Source of the DNA: Streptomyces sp. CB02261
GTDB lineage: Bacteria; Actinomycetota; Actinomycetes; Streptomycetales; Streptomycetaceae
DNA: 64,000 nt
Assembly: GCF_001905665.1 (NCBI RefSeq)
Contig: NZ_LIVX01000009.1
Location: forward strand, 248,001 to 312,000
Direction of reading: 5' to 3'
In this document: one piece after another, positions 1 to 8,161 of the stretch
Numbering within the stretch: position 1 is the first letter of the stretch
Layout of the letters: each line of letters begins with the position of its first letter
The notes under the pieces: model-generated
What the model was told of the DNA's origin: nothing
Databases searched by the model: none
The model's input: only the letters and a program-made list of their open reading frames with translations
Translations under genes and position numbers: made by a program

Positions 1-251
1 AACACCAATGGGGTGCGTCCCACGAGCGGCGTCCGTACCGAGTCCGGTACGGGCGCGGCCGGTCCGAAGGGGCTCCGGGGTCCCGGGACGGCTCGCAGCA
101 GGGGCGGCCCGAAGAGGGACGGGGCTTCGTTCGATGAATAGTGGTGGTGGTGCTCCGTCACATGCTGGTCGCCTCGGGCCTGGTAGACGCGGCCCTGGCC
201 GGACGCTCTCCCCTGTACTTCCGGCCCGGCGCCCCAGTCCGCCCCGGTCAC
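1..251 (-). CDS. N-terminal part of a large protein, probable STAND/NB-ARC-type NTPase (runs off the window)
   Basis: A GTG at 251 overlaps the stop of the upstream gene by 4 bases (GTGA), and the frame stays open for 83 codons to the window edge. Residues about 19-37 read GRVYQARGDQHVTEHHHHY, almost the same peptide that ends the upstream protein. The frame then has a Pro-rich linker and PDSVRTPLVGRTPLV, which resembles the segment leading into the ATPase domain of many Streptomyces NB-ARC/TPR proteins. The overlap implies coupled translation with the 138-residue gene. The ATPase assignment is inference from this short segment, because no P-loop lies inside the window. The shared peptide suggests the two products recognise each other through it. 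Confidence 0.55.
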   Translation of the reverse strand, partial: MTGADWGAGPEVQGRASGQGRVYQARGDQHVTEHHHHYSSNEAPSLFGPPLLRAVPGPRSPFGPAAPVPDSVRTPLVGRTPLV

Positions 252-664
252 CGCTCGGTGATGTGCTGGTCACGGCCCGCCTGGTAGACGCGGCCGCTGC
301 CGGACGCCTCGGCGTGCATCTGTACCGTCCTGGGGCCGAGATCCTGGGGTTCGGGATCGAGTTCGGCAAGAATCCGACGCAGCTCCTCAGCCACCTCGGG
401 CTGCTCGCGAAGAAGGCGCCGCAACCGGCCGGCCCATTCCTCACGGAGTTCCTGTTCGGTCAGATCGTCGCCGCTCTCCCTGGCTGCCAGCAGATCGTCC
501 CTGGTCGCCTCGAGTTCCCCTTCCACGCCCTCGGCACGGGACGGACTGACCCGACGCCACAGCGCCACGACCCCGTCCCGTGTCCGCTCCCAGGCGTCCG
601 TGGCCATGAGCGTGACCACGGTCGCCCCTGCGACCCGAGCGAGTTCCACCATCTGTGCATCCAT
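248..664 (-). CDS. Small effector-like protein with C-terminal QAGRDQ peptide tail
   Basis: The protein has 138 residues if it starts at the ATG at 664; ATGs at 676 and further upstream are possible but have weaker ribosome-site context. It has an amphipathic, partly hydrophobic N-terminal region (residues 1-40, VELARVAGATVVTLMATDAW), a charged helical middle rich in Glu and Arg (about 45-105), and the C-terminal tail SGSGRVYQAGRDQHITER. No enzyme motif is visible. The stop overlaps the start of the next gene, whose N-terminus repeats the tail peptide. This layout, a small protein with a short C-terminal motif and an adjacent protein with the same motif at its N-terminus, is known from bacterial NLR/effector pairs that signal through amyloid-like motifs. 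That role here is inferred. Confidence 0.75.
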   Translation of the reverse strand: MDAQMVELARVAGATVVTLMATDAWERTRDGVVALWRRVSPSRAEGVEGELEATRDDLLAARESGDDLTEQELREEWAGRLRRLLREQPEVAEELRRILAELDPEPQDLGPRTVQMHAEASGSGRVYQAGRDQHITER

Positions 665-760
665 CAACGCCCCCATGTTCCGGCCGGACATCAACAATAG
701 GTGCGGTACCTGGTGCTGTCAGGGAAAACCCGCCCTGCTGTCCGGGCGCGGGGTGAGGCG

Positions 761-1678
761 TCAACGCAGCTCGTCCACGTACCGGTCCGTCCCCGGCACC
801 GTCGGGATGAACGGCGCCACCAACTCCACCCAGGCGCCCGCGCCCCGGTCCGTACCCGCGCCCCGGTCCGTACTCGCGCCCCGGCCCTCGCCCGCTCCCT
901 CGTCCCCGTCCCCATCCCCGTCCCCGTCCCCCAGCCACTCCAGGTCCGCGAAGTGGTGCGTCCAGCAGGTGCGGGGGTCCTGGTCCAGGAACCAGAGGAG
1001 GGTCAGGCGGGTGTCGACGCCCTCGACCTGTTTCACGTAGGTCATCCGGTCGCCGGGCAGAGGGGTCGGGCGGAAGATCGTGACCATCGCCGCCGGTGAG
1101 CCGGCGAGGCGGTGGGGGAGGTCCCTCGTCACGAGCCGGTCGAGGAGGGCGGCGCGCCGGTCGGGGTTGTCGGTGTCGACGACCTGGAGGACGAGCCCGG
1201 CGTAGGGATGGTCGAGGGCGTGGACGTCCCGCGGGCCGGCGGCGCCGTCGCGGTACACGGTCGCCTCGTGGTCCTGGAACGAGGTGAAGACGTGCGTCCG
1301 CTCCTGGTGGACGCGGCCGTCGCGGTTGAGCCGCTTGTTGATGCCGACGGTCCACTTCATGTGCTCGTCGTAGCGGCCCTCGGTGATCCAGTACGTGGAG
1401 AGGTAGCAGCCGGCGGTGACGGGCTGGGCGACGGCGGACTTCTCCGGGCGGCGCAGCTCCTGGAGCTCGCGGGTGGCGACCCAGCGCCGGCCCGCGAACA
1501 TCCAGGGCATGGCCATGGCGCCGGCGTAGTAGTGGTCGTCCTCGTACCAGCGGTTGTAGGCGTGCTCGTGGCCCGGGTGCGGCTCGACCATGGTGATCAG
1601 CGCGTGGCCGGGCCTGACGCCGTACGGGCCGACCGACGCCAGTTCCGCGTAGGTGTCGCTGCGGGTCTCCTCGCTCAC
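761..1678 (-). CDS. EthD/dimeric alpha-beta-barrel-like protein of the catabolic regulon
   Basis: The GTG at 1678 is preceded by AAGGGG at a good distance, giving 305 residues. Segments such as VEPHPGHEHAYNRWYEDDHYYAGAM near the N-terminus resemble EthD-type or antibiotic-monooxygenase-like ferredoxin folds, probably two repeats (residues about 15-110 and 145-225). No catalytic function can be read from this. The gene is divergent from an SDR gene and the intergenic region carries a perfect CTGACGG-A-CCGTCAG palindrome, so both are likely controlled together. Residues about 250-285 are a low-complexity Gly/Asp run followed by repeated TDRGAG units, encoded by short tandem DNA repeats and unlike the rest of the protein. 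The fold call is tentative. Confidence 0.7.
   Translation of the reverse strand: MSEETRSDTYAELASVGPYGVRPGHALITMVEPHPGHEHAYNRWYEDDHYYAGAMAMPWMFAGRRWVATRELQELRRPEKSAVAQPVTAGCYLSTYWITEGRYDEHMKWTVGINKRLNRDGRVHQERTHVFTSFQDHEATVYRDGAAGPRDVHALDHPYAGLVLQVVDTDNPDRRAALLDRLVTRDLPHRLAGSPAAMVTIFRPTPLPGDRMTYVKQVEGVDTRLTLLWFLDQDPRTCWTHHFADLEWLGDGDGDGDGDEGAGEGRGASTDRGAGTDRGAGAWVELVAPFIPTVPGTDRYVDELR
840..932. repeat. Short tandem repeats inside the EthD-like gene
   Basis: Three 18-base units start at 840, 858 and 876 (GCGCCCCGGTCCGTACCC and variants), followed at 901-932 by about five copies of a CGTCCC hexamer. Both arrays keep the reading frame and encode the TDRGAG repeats and the Gly-Asp run. They look like slippage-prone insertions in a surface loop. 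Confidence 0.85.
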
Positions 1679-1716
1679 TCTCGTACCCCTTCCCAAGTCG
1701 GTGACGGCCCCCTACT

Positions 1717-1731
1717 CTGACGGACCGTCAG
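1717..1731. promoter_or_regulatory. Operator 1 of the CTGACGG-N-CCGTCAG set
   Basis: CTGACGGACCGTCAG is a perfect palindrome with 7-base arms. It lies between the divergent EthD-like gene and the SDR gene, 29 bases from the SDR start and 39 from the other. The same sequence recurs at 19141 and 20503 with only the centre base changed. The size and symmetry fit a TetR-family dimer; the regulator itself is not proven. Confidence 0.8.
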
Positions 1732-1759
1732 ATACTTGGCCAGGGTCGAGGAGGTCCGG

Positions 1760-2542
1760 ATGCCGCTCCAGGGGAAGACGGTCGTCGTGTCGGGCGTCGG
1801 TGCGGGGCTCGGACACCGGATCGCCGCGGCGGTGGTGCGGGACGGGGGCAACGCGGTGCTCGGGGCGCGCACCGAGGCCAACCTCGCCACGTGCGCCGCC
1901 GAGATCGACCCGGAGGGGCGCCGCACCGCGTACCGGGCCACCGACATCACCGACGAGAAGCGGTGCGAGGCCCTCGCCGCGCTCGCCGTCGAGCGTTTCG
2001 GCGGCATCGACGCGGTCGTGCACGTCGCCGCCTGGGACTCCTGCTTCGGCGGCCTGGAGGACGCCGACTTCGCGACCTGGCAGCAGGTCCTCGACGTCAA
2101 TCTGCTCGGTACGCTGCGGATGACCCGGGCCTGCCTGCCGGCGCTCAGGGAGCACGGGGGCGCGGTGGTCCTGATCGGCACGCAGTCGGCGGTGGCCGCG
2201 CCCTCGCAGGTGCGGCAGGCCGCGTACGCGGCGTCGAAGGGGGCACTGACCTCGGCCATGTACTCGCTCGCGCACGAGCTCGGACCGCACCGGATCCGGG
2301 TCAACACGGTGCTGCCGGGCTGGATGTGGGGGCCGCCGGTGCAGGCGTACGTGCGGTTCGCCGCCCAGGGCGAGGGGGTGCCGGAGGCGGAGGTGCTCGC
2401 CCGGCTGACCGAGCGGATGGCGCTGCCGGAACTCGCGACGGACGGGGACGTGGCGGAGGCGGTTGCCTTCCTCGCCTCGGACCGGGCGCGGGCGATCACG
2501 GGGCAGTCGTTGCTGGTCAACGCGGGTGAGCTGATGCGCTGA
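1760..2542 (+). CDS. Short-chain dehydrogenase/reductase (SDR)
   Basis: The 260-residue protein starts at the ATG at 1760, which has GAGGAGG six bases upstream; a TTG at 1736 in the same frame is less likely. It shows the Rossmann glycine motif SGVGAGLG near residue 12, HVAAW in the place of the usual NNAG, and the catalytic YAASK near residue 155. It is a cytoplasmic NAD(P)-dependent oxidoreductase acting on an unidentified alcohol or ketone. The promoter shares operator 1 with the divergent EthD-like gene, which places it in the catabolic regulon. Confidence 0.9.
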   Translation: MPLQGKTVVVSGVGAGLGHRIAAAVVRDGGNAVLGARTEANLATCAAEIDPEGRRTAYRATDITDEKRCEALAALAVERFGGIDAVVHVAAWDSCFGGLEDADFATWQQVLDVNLLGTLRMTRACLPALREHGGAVVLIGTQSAVAAPSQVRQAAYAASKGALTSAMYSLAHELGPHRIRVNTVLPGWMWGPPVQAYVRFAAQGEGVPEAEVLARLTERMALPELATDGDVAEAVAFLASDRARAITGQSLLVNAGELMR

Positions 2543-2549
2543 CCCTCCA

Positions 2550-2565
2550 CCGGAGGGATCTCCGG
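2550..2565 (+). terminator. Hairpin after the SDR gene
   Basis: CCGGAG-GGAT-CTCCGG forms a six-pair stem eight bases after the SDR stop. No strong T-run follows, as is common in Streptomyces. Confidence 0.5.
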
Positions 2566-2578
2566 AACCCCGTGACAA

Positions 2579-2685
2579 GTTCATGGACGTGAACCAGGGT
2601 CAGTAAACCGAACGATTTTACTTTCCCTTGACCCTCCATTGCATTGTCCCGGCCTTGTGACTCGCCACACCATGAACGGCGTTCA
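2579..2685. promoter_or_regulatory. Two related inverted repeats upstream of the symporter gene
   Basis: GTTCA-N6-TGAAC lies at 2579-2594 and the perfect palindrome TGAACGGCGTTCA at 2673-2685. Both are built from the same half-site, TGAAC, in opposite orders. They bracket the region where the symporter promoter must lie (AT-richer stretch at 2615-2645). A dimeric repressor or activator binding both sites is plausible, but no regulator gene is adjacent. Confidence 0.5.
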
Positions 2686-2717
2686 CAAGGCGGACCAGAA
2701 CCCCTGGAGGGGGCTCC

Positions 2718-4268
2718 ATGAACAGTCTCGACTGGGCCGTGCTCATCGGCTACTTCGGCGTGATGGTCGCGATCGGCGTCTGGTCCCACAAGCGCGTGGA
2801 CGACGTCTCCGACTTCTTCACCGCCGGAGGCAAGATGCCCTGGTGGCTCTCCGGCATCTCGCACCACATGTCGGGCTACAGCGCCGTGATGTTCACCGGT
2901 TACGCCGGCATCGCCTACACCTACGGCGTCACGTCCTACGTCACCTGGTCCTTCCCCATCGCGATCGGCATCGCGATCGGCGCGCACCTCTTCGCGCCCC
3001 GGCTCAACCGGCTCCGCTCGCGGCTCCACGTGGCCTCACCCCTGGAGTACCTGAAGAACCGCTACAACCTGCCCACCCAGCAGGCGCTCGCCTGGTCCGG
3101 CGTCCTGCTGAAGATCGTGGACGTGGGCGCCAAGTGGGCCGCCATCGCCACCCTGCTCTCCGTCTTCACCGGCATCTCCCTCAACCAGGGCATCCTCATC
3201 ACCGGTGTGATCACGGGCATCTACTGCACGGTCGGCGGCCTGTGGGCCGACGCGCTCACCGAACTCGGCCAGTTCATCATCCAGTTCTTCGCCGGCATCG
3301 CGATGCTCGTCGCCGTCCTCGCCGAGCTGGGCGGCGTCAGCGCCCTCTGGACGGTCTGGGACCGGCCCGAGCTCCAGGGCCACACCGCGCCGACGGCCGG
3401 CCCGTACACGCTGACCTTCCTGCTCGCGTACCTCTTCATCAAGACCTTCGAGTACAGCGGCGGCATGTGGAACCAGGCCCAGCGCTACATGGCCACCCCC
3501 ACCGCACGCGAGGCCACCCGCTCCGGCCGGCTCTCCGCCGCCCTGTGGTTCGTCTGGCCGCTGGTCCTCTTCTTCCCTATGTGGGTGGCGCCGCTGCTCG
3601 TCGACCCGAAGAAGCCCGACGCCTCCGACTCGTACGCCCTGATGACCGAACAGCTGCTGCCGCACGGACTGCTCGGCCTGGTCATCGTCGGCTTCTTCTC
3701 GCACACCATGGCGATGTGCTCCTCCGACGCCAACGCCATCGCGGCCGTCTTCACCCGGGACATCGCCCCCGTCATGAGCAAGGCGGCGCGCAGCTGGACG
3801 CAGCAGGCCGGCTTGATCGCGGCACGCTGGTCGACGATCGCGTTCCTCGCCCTGTCGATGGCGGTCGCCACCCAGGTCAACTCCCCCACGTTCAAGGACA
3901 TCATCACCGTCGTCATCAAGTGGGTGGCCGGCCTCATGGGGCCCATCGCGATCCCGTTCATGCTGGGCCTGCTGCGGACCTTCCGGAAGTCGGGTCCGAC
4001 GGCGGCGCTCGTCTCCTGGGCCGCCGGGCTCTTCGTCTTCTGGCTCACCAACTACGGCCTCGACGGCATCGAGCTCCAGATCCAGATCGTCTCGCCGCTC
4101 GCCACCTCGCTCGTCCTGTACGTCCTGATCGGCTTCATCAGGCCGGAGGACACCCCCGAGCGGGACGCGGTCCTCGACAAGCTCCACTCGGACGACGGCA
4201 GCCCCGCCGGAGCGGCCGCCGTCCCGGCGCAGACCGGCGGCGACCGCGCGGATCAGCCCCTCGGGTAG
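2718..4268 (+). CDS. Sodium:solute symporter (SSS family)
   Basis: The 516-residue membrane protein has about 13 hydrophobic segments beginning at residue 5. FFTAGGKMPWWLSGISHHMSG near residue 35 is typical of the SSS family (sugar, vitamin or nucleoside symporters), with the characteristic GGK..P.W...S motif. GGAGGGG precedes the ATG. The substrate cannot be read from sequence. The C-terminus is a short charged cytoplasmic tail whose last five codons overlap the end of the convergent ADP-ribosylglycohydrolase-like gene by 16 bases. Two TGAAC-type palindromes upstream suggest dedicated control. Confidence 0.9.
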   Translation: MNSLDWAVLIGYFGVMVAIGVWSHKRVDDVSDFFTAGGKMPWWLSGISHHMSGYSAVMFTGYAGIAYTYGVTSYVTWSFPIAIGIAIGAHLFAPRLNRLRSRLHVASPLEYLKNRYNLPTQQALAWSGVLLKIVDVGAKWAAIATLLSVFTGISLNQGILITGVITGIYCTVGGLWADALTELGQFIIQFFAGIAMLVAVLAELGGVSALWTVWDRPELQGHTAPTAGPYTLTFLLAYLFIKTFEYSGGMWNQAQRYMATPTAREATRSGRLSAALWFVWPLVLFFPMWVAPLLVDPKKPDASDSYALMTEQLLPHGLLGLVIVGFFSHTMAMCSSDANAIAAVFTRDIAPVMSKAARSWTQQAGLIAARWSTIAFLALSMAVATQVNSPTFKDIITVVIKWVAGLMGPIAIPFMLGLLRTFRKSGPTAALVSWAAGLFVFWLTNYGLDGIELQIQIVSPLATSLVLYVLIGFIRPEDTPERDAVLDKLHSDDGSPAGAAAVPAQTGGDRADQPLG

Positions 4269-5371
4269 CGCGCCAGCCAGCCCGGGGACGACTCGGCGGG
4301 AGTGTGCAGGGCCGCGCCCTGGGTCATCTCCATCGAGAAGTCGTCCGCGAGCTCCAGGACCGTCGCACGGCCCTCCAGTTCGGCCAGCCAGGCCGGCGGG
4401 AGGGCCGTCTCGCCGTGCAGGGCGCCGAGCAGCGCGCCGGTGAGCGCCCCCGTCACCGCCGAGGGCCCGTCGTGGTTCACGGCCAGCCGCAGCCCGTGCC
4501 GTACGTCCTCACCGACCAGGGCGCAGTAGACGGCCGCCGCCAGCTGCCCCTCGGCCCGGTCCTCGCCGGCACCGAGTCCGGCCACCCGCTCGGCGTCCGG
4601 AGCCCCTTCCCGTACGGCTCCGAGGGCCCGGCCGAGCGCCTCGGTGACCGGCTCGTGGCCGGGGCGCGCCGCCAGCTGCTCCAGGGCCCCGGCCACGGCG
4701 GCCTCCACGGAGCCGCCGCGGGCGAGGCCGTGGACGGTGACGGCGAAGGCGCCCGCGGCGAGACAGGCGGCCGGGTGGCCGTGGGACTGCGCCGCGCACT
4801 CCACGGCGAGCTGGCAGACGAGCTGCGGCTCCCAGCCGACGAGCAGGCCGAAGGGGGCGGACCTGACGAGGGCGCCGGAGTCGGCGGCGGTGGGGTTCTT
4901 GGGCTGGTCGAGCGTGCCGAGGCGCTCGTCGCCGAAGCCGGTGAGGCAGGCACGGGGCGGGTGGCGGCGGGCGTAGAGCCACTCCTCGCGGGCGAGCCAG
5001 CCGTTGTCCTTGCGTCGCTCGTCGGGCCCCCAGTCGCGCTGGGTGGCGCCCCAGCGGAGGTGAGCCCGGTGGACGTCGGTGGGCGGGTGCCAGACGCCGG
5101 TGTCGCGGCGGACCTGGGCCCGGATGAGGCCGTCGACGGTGAACAGGGTCATCTGGGTGGCGGCGGTGACGGCGCCCCTGCGGCCGAACGCGGGCACGGG
5201 CTCGGTGACTCCGTCAGCTCCGTGGGCGTCCCGGATGCCGGCCAGGGTGAGCCCGTCGACGCCCGCTCCCAGCGCGTCGCCGAGGGCTCCGCCGAGCAGA
5301 CAGCCCCGGACGCGGGCGCGGAAGTCCTGCTGTTCGGCGCGGCCCCACACGGCCGCGGCTGTCGTGGCCAC
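4253..5371 (-). CDS. ADP-ribosylglycohydrolase homologue lacking metal ligands (probable pseudoenzyme)
   Basis: The 372-residue protein starts at a GTG at 5371 with GGAGGG upstream. It has the DraG/ARH fold signatures: GCLLGGALGDALGAG near residue 23, ATQMTLFTVDGLIRAQ from residue 71 and NHDGPSAVTGALTGALLGA from residue 299. Active family members have (S/T)DDT and HxGDSD, which bind two magnesium ions. Here these read T69-A-A-T72 and H300-D-G-P-S-A305, so at least three ligand aspartates are replaced while the surrounding residues are kept. The frame is intact and of normal length. The protein may bind ADP-ribose without hydrolysing it, as proposed for vertebrate ARH2. It is convergent with the SSS symporter and overlaps it. 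Confidence 0.85.
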   Translation of the reverse strand: MATTAAAVWGRAEQQDFRARVRGCLLGGALGDALGAGVDGLTLAGIRDAHGADGVTEPVPAFGRRGAVTAATQMTLFTVDGLIRAQVRRDTGVWHPPTDVHRAHLRWGATQRDWGPDERRKDNGWLAREEWLYARRHPPRACLTGFGDERLGTLDQPKNPTAADSGALVRSAPFGLLVGWEPQLVCQLAVECAAQSHGHPAACLAAGAFAVTVHGLARGGSVEAAVAGALEQLAARPGHEPVTEALGRALGAVREGAPDAERVAGLGAGEDRAEGQLAAAVYCALVGEDVRHGLRLAVNHDGPSAVTGALTGALLGALHGETALPPAWLAELEGRATVLELADDFSMEMTQGAALHTPAESSPGWLARYPRG

Positions 5372-5389
5372 GACGTGCCCTCCCCCCGT

Positions 5390-5412
5390 AGACCGGTCTG
5401 CGCAGCACTGTA
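5390..5412 (-). promoter_or_regulatory. Putative promoter and operator of the ADP-ribosylglycohydrolase-like gene
   Basis: On the minus strand a TACAGT hexamer (5407-5412) fits a -10 element, and the perfect palindrome AGACCGGTCT (5390-5399) would overlap the transcription start. The gene's start codon lies about 20 bases downstream. Confidence 0.4.
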
Positions 5413-5520
5413 ATCGACCGGGTACGCCCGTTCGGGGGCCGGAACGTTATGTGATCGGACGCCCCGCAGGCCGCTTTTGACCGGAGTTCACCGCGTCTCT
5501 TTCACACGCGGTTCCGCGCC

Positions 5521-8103
5521 TCACCCCTCGACGACCGGCAGGAGCGCGGGGAGGTGGCCGTCGGATGCGCGGGCGGTGCGCTGCCGCTCCTCGGGCACCT
5601 CGCCGTACAGCGTCGTCCGGGGCTTCGCCGGGCGCCCGGCCGCCTCCGCGATGGCCTCCAGGTCGCGGATCGAGCGGTACGAGCCGTAGCTCGAACCGGC
5701 CATCCGGGAGATGGTCTCCTCCATGAGCGTGCCGCCGAGGTCGTTGGCGCCGGAGCGGAGCATCTCGGCGGCGCCGTCGGTGCCGAGCTTGACCCAGCTG
5801 GTCTGGATGTGGGGGATGTGGGGGTGGAGGAGGAGGCGGGCCATCGCGATGACCGCGCGGTTGTCGCGGACCGTCGGGCCGGGGCGGGCGATGCCCGCGA
5901 GGTAGACGGGCGCGTTGGTGTGGATGAAGGGGAGCGTCACGAACTCGGTGAAGCCCCCGGTCTCCTGCTGGATGCGGGAGAGGGTCCGGAAGTGGCCGAG
6001 CCAGTGCCGGGGCTGGTCCACGTGCCCGTACATCATCGTGGAGCTCGACCGGATGCCGAGGTCGTGGGCGGTGGTGATCACCTCGATCCAGGTGGCCGTG
6101 GGCAGCTTGCCCTTGGTGAGGACCCAGCGGACCTCGTCGTCGAGGATCTCGGCGGCCGTGCCGGGGATCGAGTCGAGCCCGGCCTCCTTCGCGGCCGTCA
6201 GCCACTCGCGGATCGAGAGCCCGGTGCGGGTCGCGCCGTTGACGACCTCCATCGGGGAGAAGGCGTGCACGTGCATGCCGGGGACCCGTTCCTTCACCGC
6301 GCGGGCGATGTCGAAGTACGCGGTGCCCGGCAGGTCGGGGTGGATGCCGCCCTGCATGCAGACCTCGACGGCGCCGACCTCCCAGGCCTGCTGGGCGCGG
6401 TCCGCGACCTGGTCGAGGGAGAGGGTGTACGCGTCGGCGTCCGTACGGCGCTGGGCGAAGGCGCAGAAGCGGCAGCCGGTGTAGCAGACGTTGGTGAAGT
6501 TGATGTTCCGGGTGACGACGTACGTGACGTCGTCGCCGACGGCGTCACGCCGGACGTCGTCCGCGATCCGGGTGAGCGCGTCGAGCGCGGGCCCGTCGGC
6601 GTGCAGCAGGGCGAGGGCCTGGGCGTCGGTGAGCCGCGTCGGGTCGTCGGCGGCGACGGCCAGGGCCTCGCGGACGTCGGCGTCGACCCGCTCGGGGACC
6701 ATCCCGGGGGCGGCGGCCTCCCGCAGCGCCTCCCAGTCGCCGTACACCTCGTCGAAGTCGTCGCGCCGGTCGTGGGTGCGGCCCGTGGTGTCGATGGTGC
6801 GGTGCAGGTCGGTGCGGCCGGCGGCGGTGAACGCCTCGTCGGGCTCCTGCCAGGGCAGGCCGCGCACGGGAGCGTCCGGGTTCGCGAGGCCGGTCTCGGG
6901 GTCGGCGAGGGCGCGGACGTGCGGGAGGAGCCGGGGGTCGAGCCAGGGTTCGCCCCGGGTGACGAACTCGGGGTAGACGCAGAGGCGTTCGCGCAGCTCG
7001 AAGCCGGCGGCGGCGGAGTGGGCGGCCAGCTCGTCGATCCGCGGCCACGGCCGCTCGGGGTTGACGTGGTCGATGGTGAGCGGGGAGACACCGCCCCAGT
7101 CGTCGATGCCGGCGGCGATCAGGCGCTCGTACGCGGAGTCGACGAGGTTGGGCGGGGCCTGGAGGCAGGCGGAGGGCCCCATGATGAGCCGCGCGACGGC
7201 GACCGTGGCGACGAGGTCGTCGAGCTCGGCGTCCGGCGTCCCGCGCATGGCCGTGTCCGGCTTGGCGCGGAAGTTCTGGATGATCAGTTCCTGGATCGAG
7301 TGGTACGCGCGGGAGATCCGGCGCAGCGCGAAGAGCGACTCGGCCCGCTCCTCCAGGGTCTCCCCGATGCCGAGCAGCAGCCCCGAGGTGAAGGGGACGG
7401 AGGACCGTCCGGCGTCCTCCAGGACCCTGAGCCGGACGGCCGGCTCCTTGTCGGGGGACCCGTGGTGGGGGCCGCCGGGCTCGGACCACAGCCGGGTCGC
7501 GGTCGTCTCCAGCATCATCCCCATGGACGGGGCGACCGGCTTGAGGCGCTGGAAGTCGGTCCAGGACAGCACGCCCGGGTTGAGGTGCGGGAGGAGGCCG
7601 GTCTCCTCCAGAATGCGGATCGCCATGGCGCGCACGTACGCGAGGGTGTCGTCGTAGCCGTGCGCGTCGAGCCACTCGCGGGCCTCGGGCCACCGGTCCT
7701 CCGGCTTGTCGCCGAGGGTGATGAGGGCTTCCTTGCAACCGAGTTCGGCTCCGCGCCGGGCGATGTCGAGGACCTCGTCCGGCGACATGAACATCCCGTG
7801 GCCGTCGCGGCGGAGCTTGCCGGGGACGGTGACGAAGGTGCAGTAGTGGCACTTGTCCCGGCAGAGGCGGGTGAGGGGTATGAACACGCTCTTCGAGTAC
7901 GTGATGACCCCCGGCCGACCGGCGGCCTCGAGCCCCGCGTCCCGGACCCGCCCGGCGGAGGCGACCAGGTCGGCCAGGTCCTCCCCCCGCGCCCGCAGCA
8001 GCACGGCGGCCTCGGCGACGTCGAGCGCGACCCCGTCCCTGGCCCGCTTGAGGGCGCGGCGCATGGCGTTCTCGGTGGGTCGTGCTGCCTGGTGATCCGT
8101 CAT
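5521..8103 (-). CDS. fbiC: FO synthase, fused CofG-CofH radical SAM enzyme
   Basis: The 860-residue enzyme makes FO, the deazaflavin chromophore of coenzyme F420, from tyrosine and 5-amino-6-ribitylamino-uracil. The start is the ATG at 8103 (MTDHQAARP); an upstream extension of the frame belongs to the preceding gene region. The N-terminal CofG half has the radical-SAM cysteines C81, C85 and C88 (CRDKCHYC). The C-terminal CofH half has a second set near residue 540 (CYTGCRFC). Fused FbiC is usual in actinomycetes. It is the last gene of a minus-strand unit with an LLM-type oxidoreductase, the enzyme class that often uses F420, and the window holds three more candidate F420 enzymes. Confidence 0.97.
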   Translation of the reverse strand: MTDHQAARPTENAMRRALKRARDGVALDVAEAAVLLRARGEDLADLVASAGRVRDAGLEAAGRPGVITYSKSVFIPLTRLCRDKCHYCTFVTVPGKLRRDGHGMFMSPDEVLDIARRGAELGCKEALITLGDKPEDRWPEAREWLDAHGYDDTLAYVRAMAIRILEETGLLPHLNPGVLSWTDFQRLKPVAPSMGMMLETTATRLWSEPGGPHHGSPDKEPAVRLRVLEDAGRSSVPFTSGLLLGIGETLEERAESLFALRRISRAYHSIQELIIQNFRAKPDTAMRGTPDAELDDLVATVAVARLIMGPSACLQAPPNLVDSAYERLIAAGIDDWGGVSPLTIDHVNPERPWPRIDELAAHSAAAGFELRERLCVYPEFVTRGEPWLDPRLLPHVRALADPETGLANPDAPVRGLPWQEPDEAFTAAGRTDLHRTIDTTGRTHDRRDDFDEVYGDWEALREAAAPGMVPERVDADVREALAVAADDPTRLTDAQALALLHADGPALDALTRIADDVRRDAVGDDVTYVVTRNINFTNVCYTGCRFCAFAQRRTDADAYTLSLDQVADRAQQAWEVGAVEVCMQGGIHPDLPGTAYFDIARAVKERVPGMHVHAFSPMEVVNGATRTGLSIREWLTAAKEAGLDSIPGTAAEILDDEVRWVLTKGKLPTATWIEVITTAHDLGIRSSSTMMYGHVDQPRHWLGHFRTLSRIQQETGGFTEFVTLPFIHTNAPVYLAGIARPGPTVRDNRAVIAMARLLLHPHIPHIQTSWVKLGTDGAAEMLRSGANDLGGTLMEETISRMAGSSYGSYRSIRDLEAIAEAAGRPAKPRTTLYGEVPEERQRTARASDGHLPALLPVVEG

Positions 8104-8161
8104 GGACCGAGCATACGAGCGGGTACCGCGGGGAGGGTCCCGCTTCGGGCGGGAAGGCCGG

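Noticed and set aside
33..52. Eight-pair hairpin CCGTACCG-AGTC-CGGTACGG taken at first as a terminator after the small gene at 248
   Set aside because: It lies inside the open frame that begins at 251 and continues off the window, so it is more likely coding sequence.
8..700. Long plus-strand frame over the first 700 bases
   Set aside because: It is antisense to two supported minus-strand genes and has the Arg/Pro/Gly composition of a shadow frame in high-GC DNA.
4253..5371. ADP-ribosylglycohydrolase-like gene considered as a pseudogene
   Set aside because: The frame is full length with a good ribosome site and preserved flanking motifs; only the metal ligands are replaced.
2639..5413. Long plus-strand frame of 924 codons
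   Set aside because: It runs out of frame through the symporter gene and antisense to the ADP-ribosylglycohydrolase gene; its product is low-complexity.
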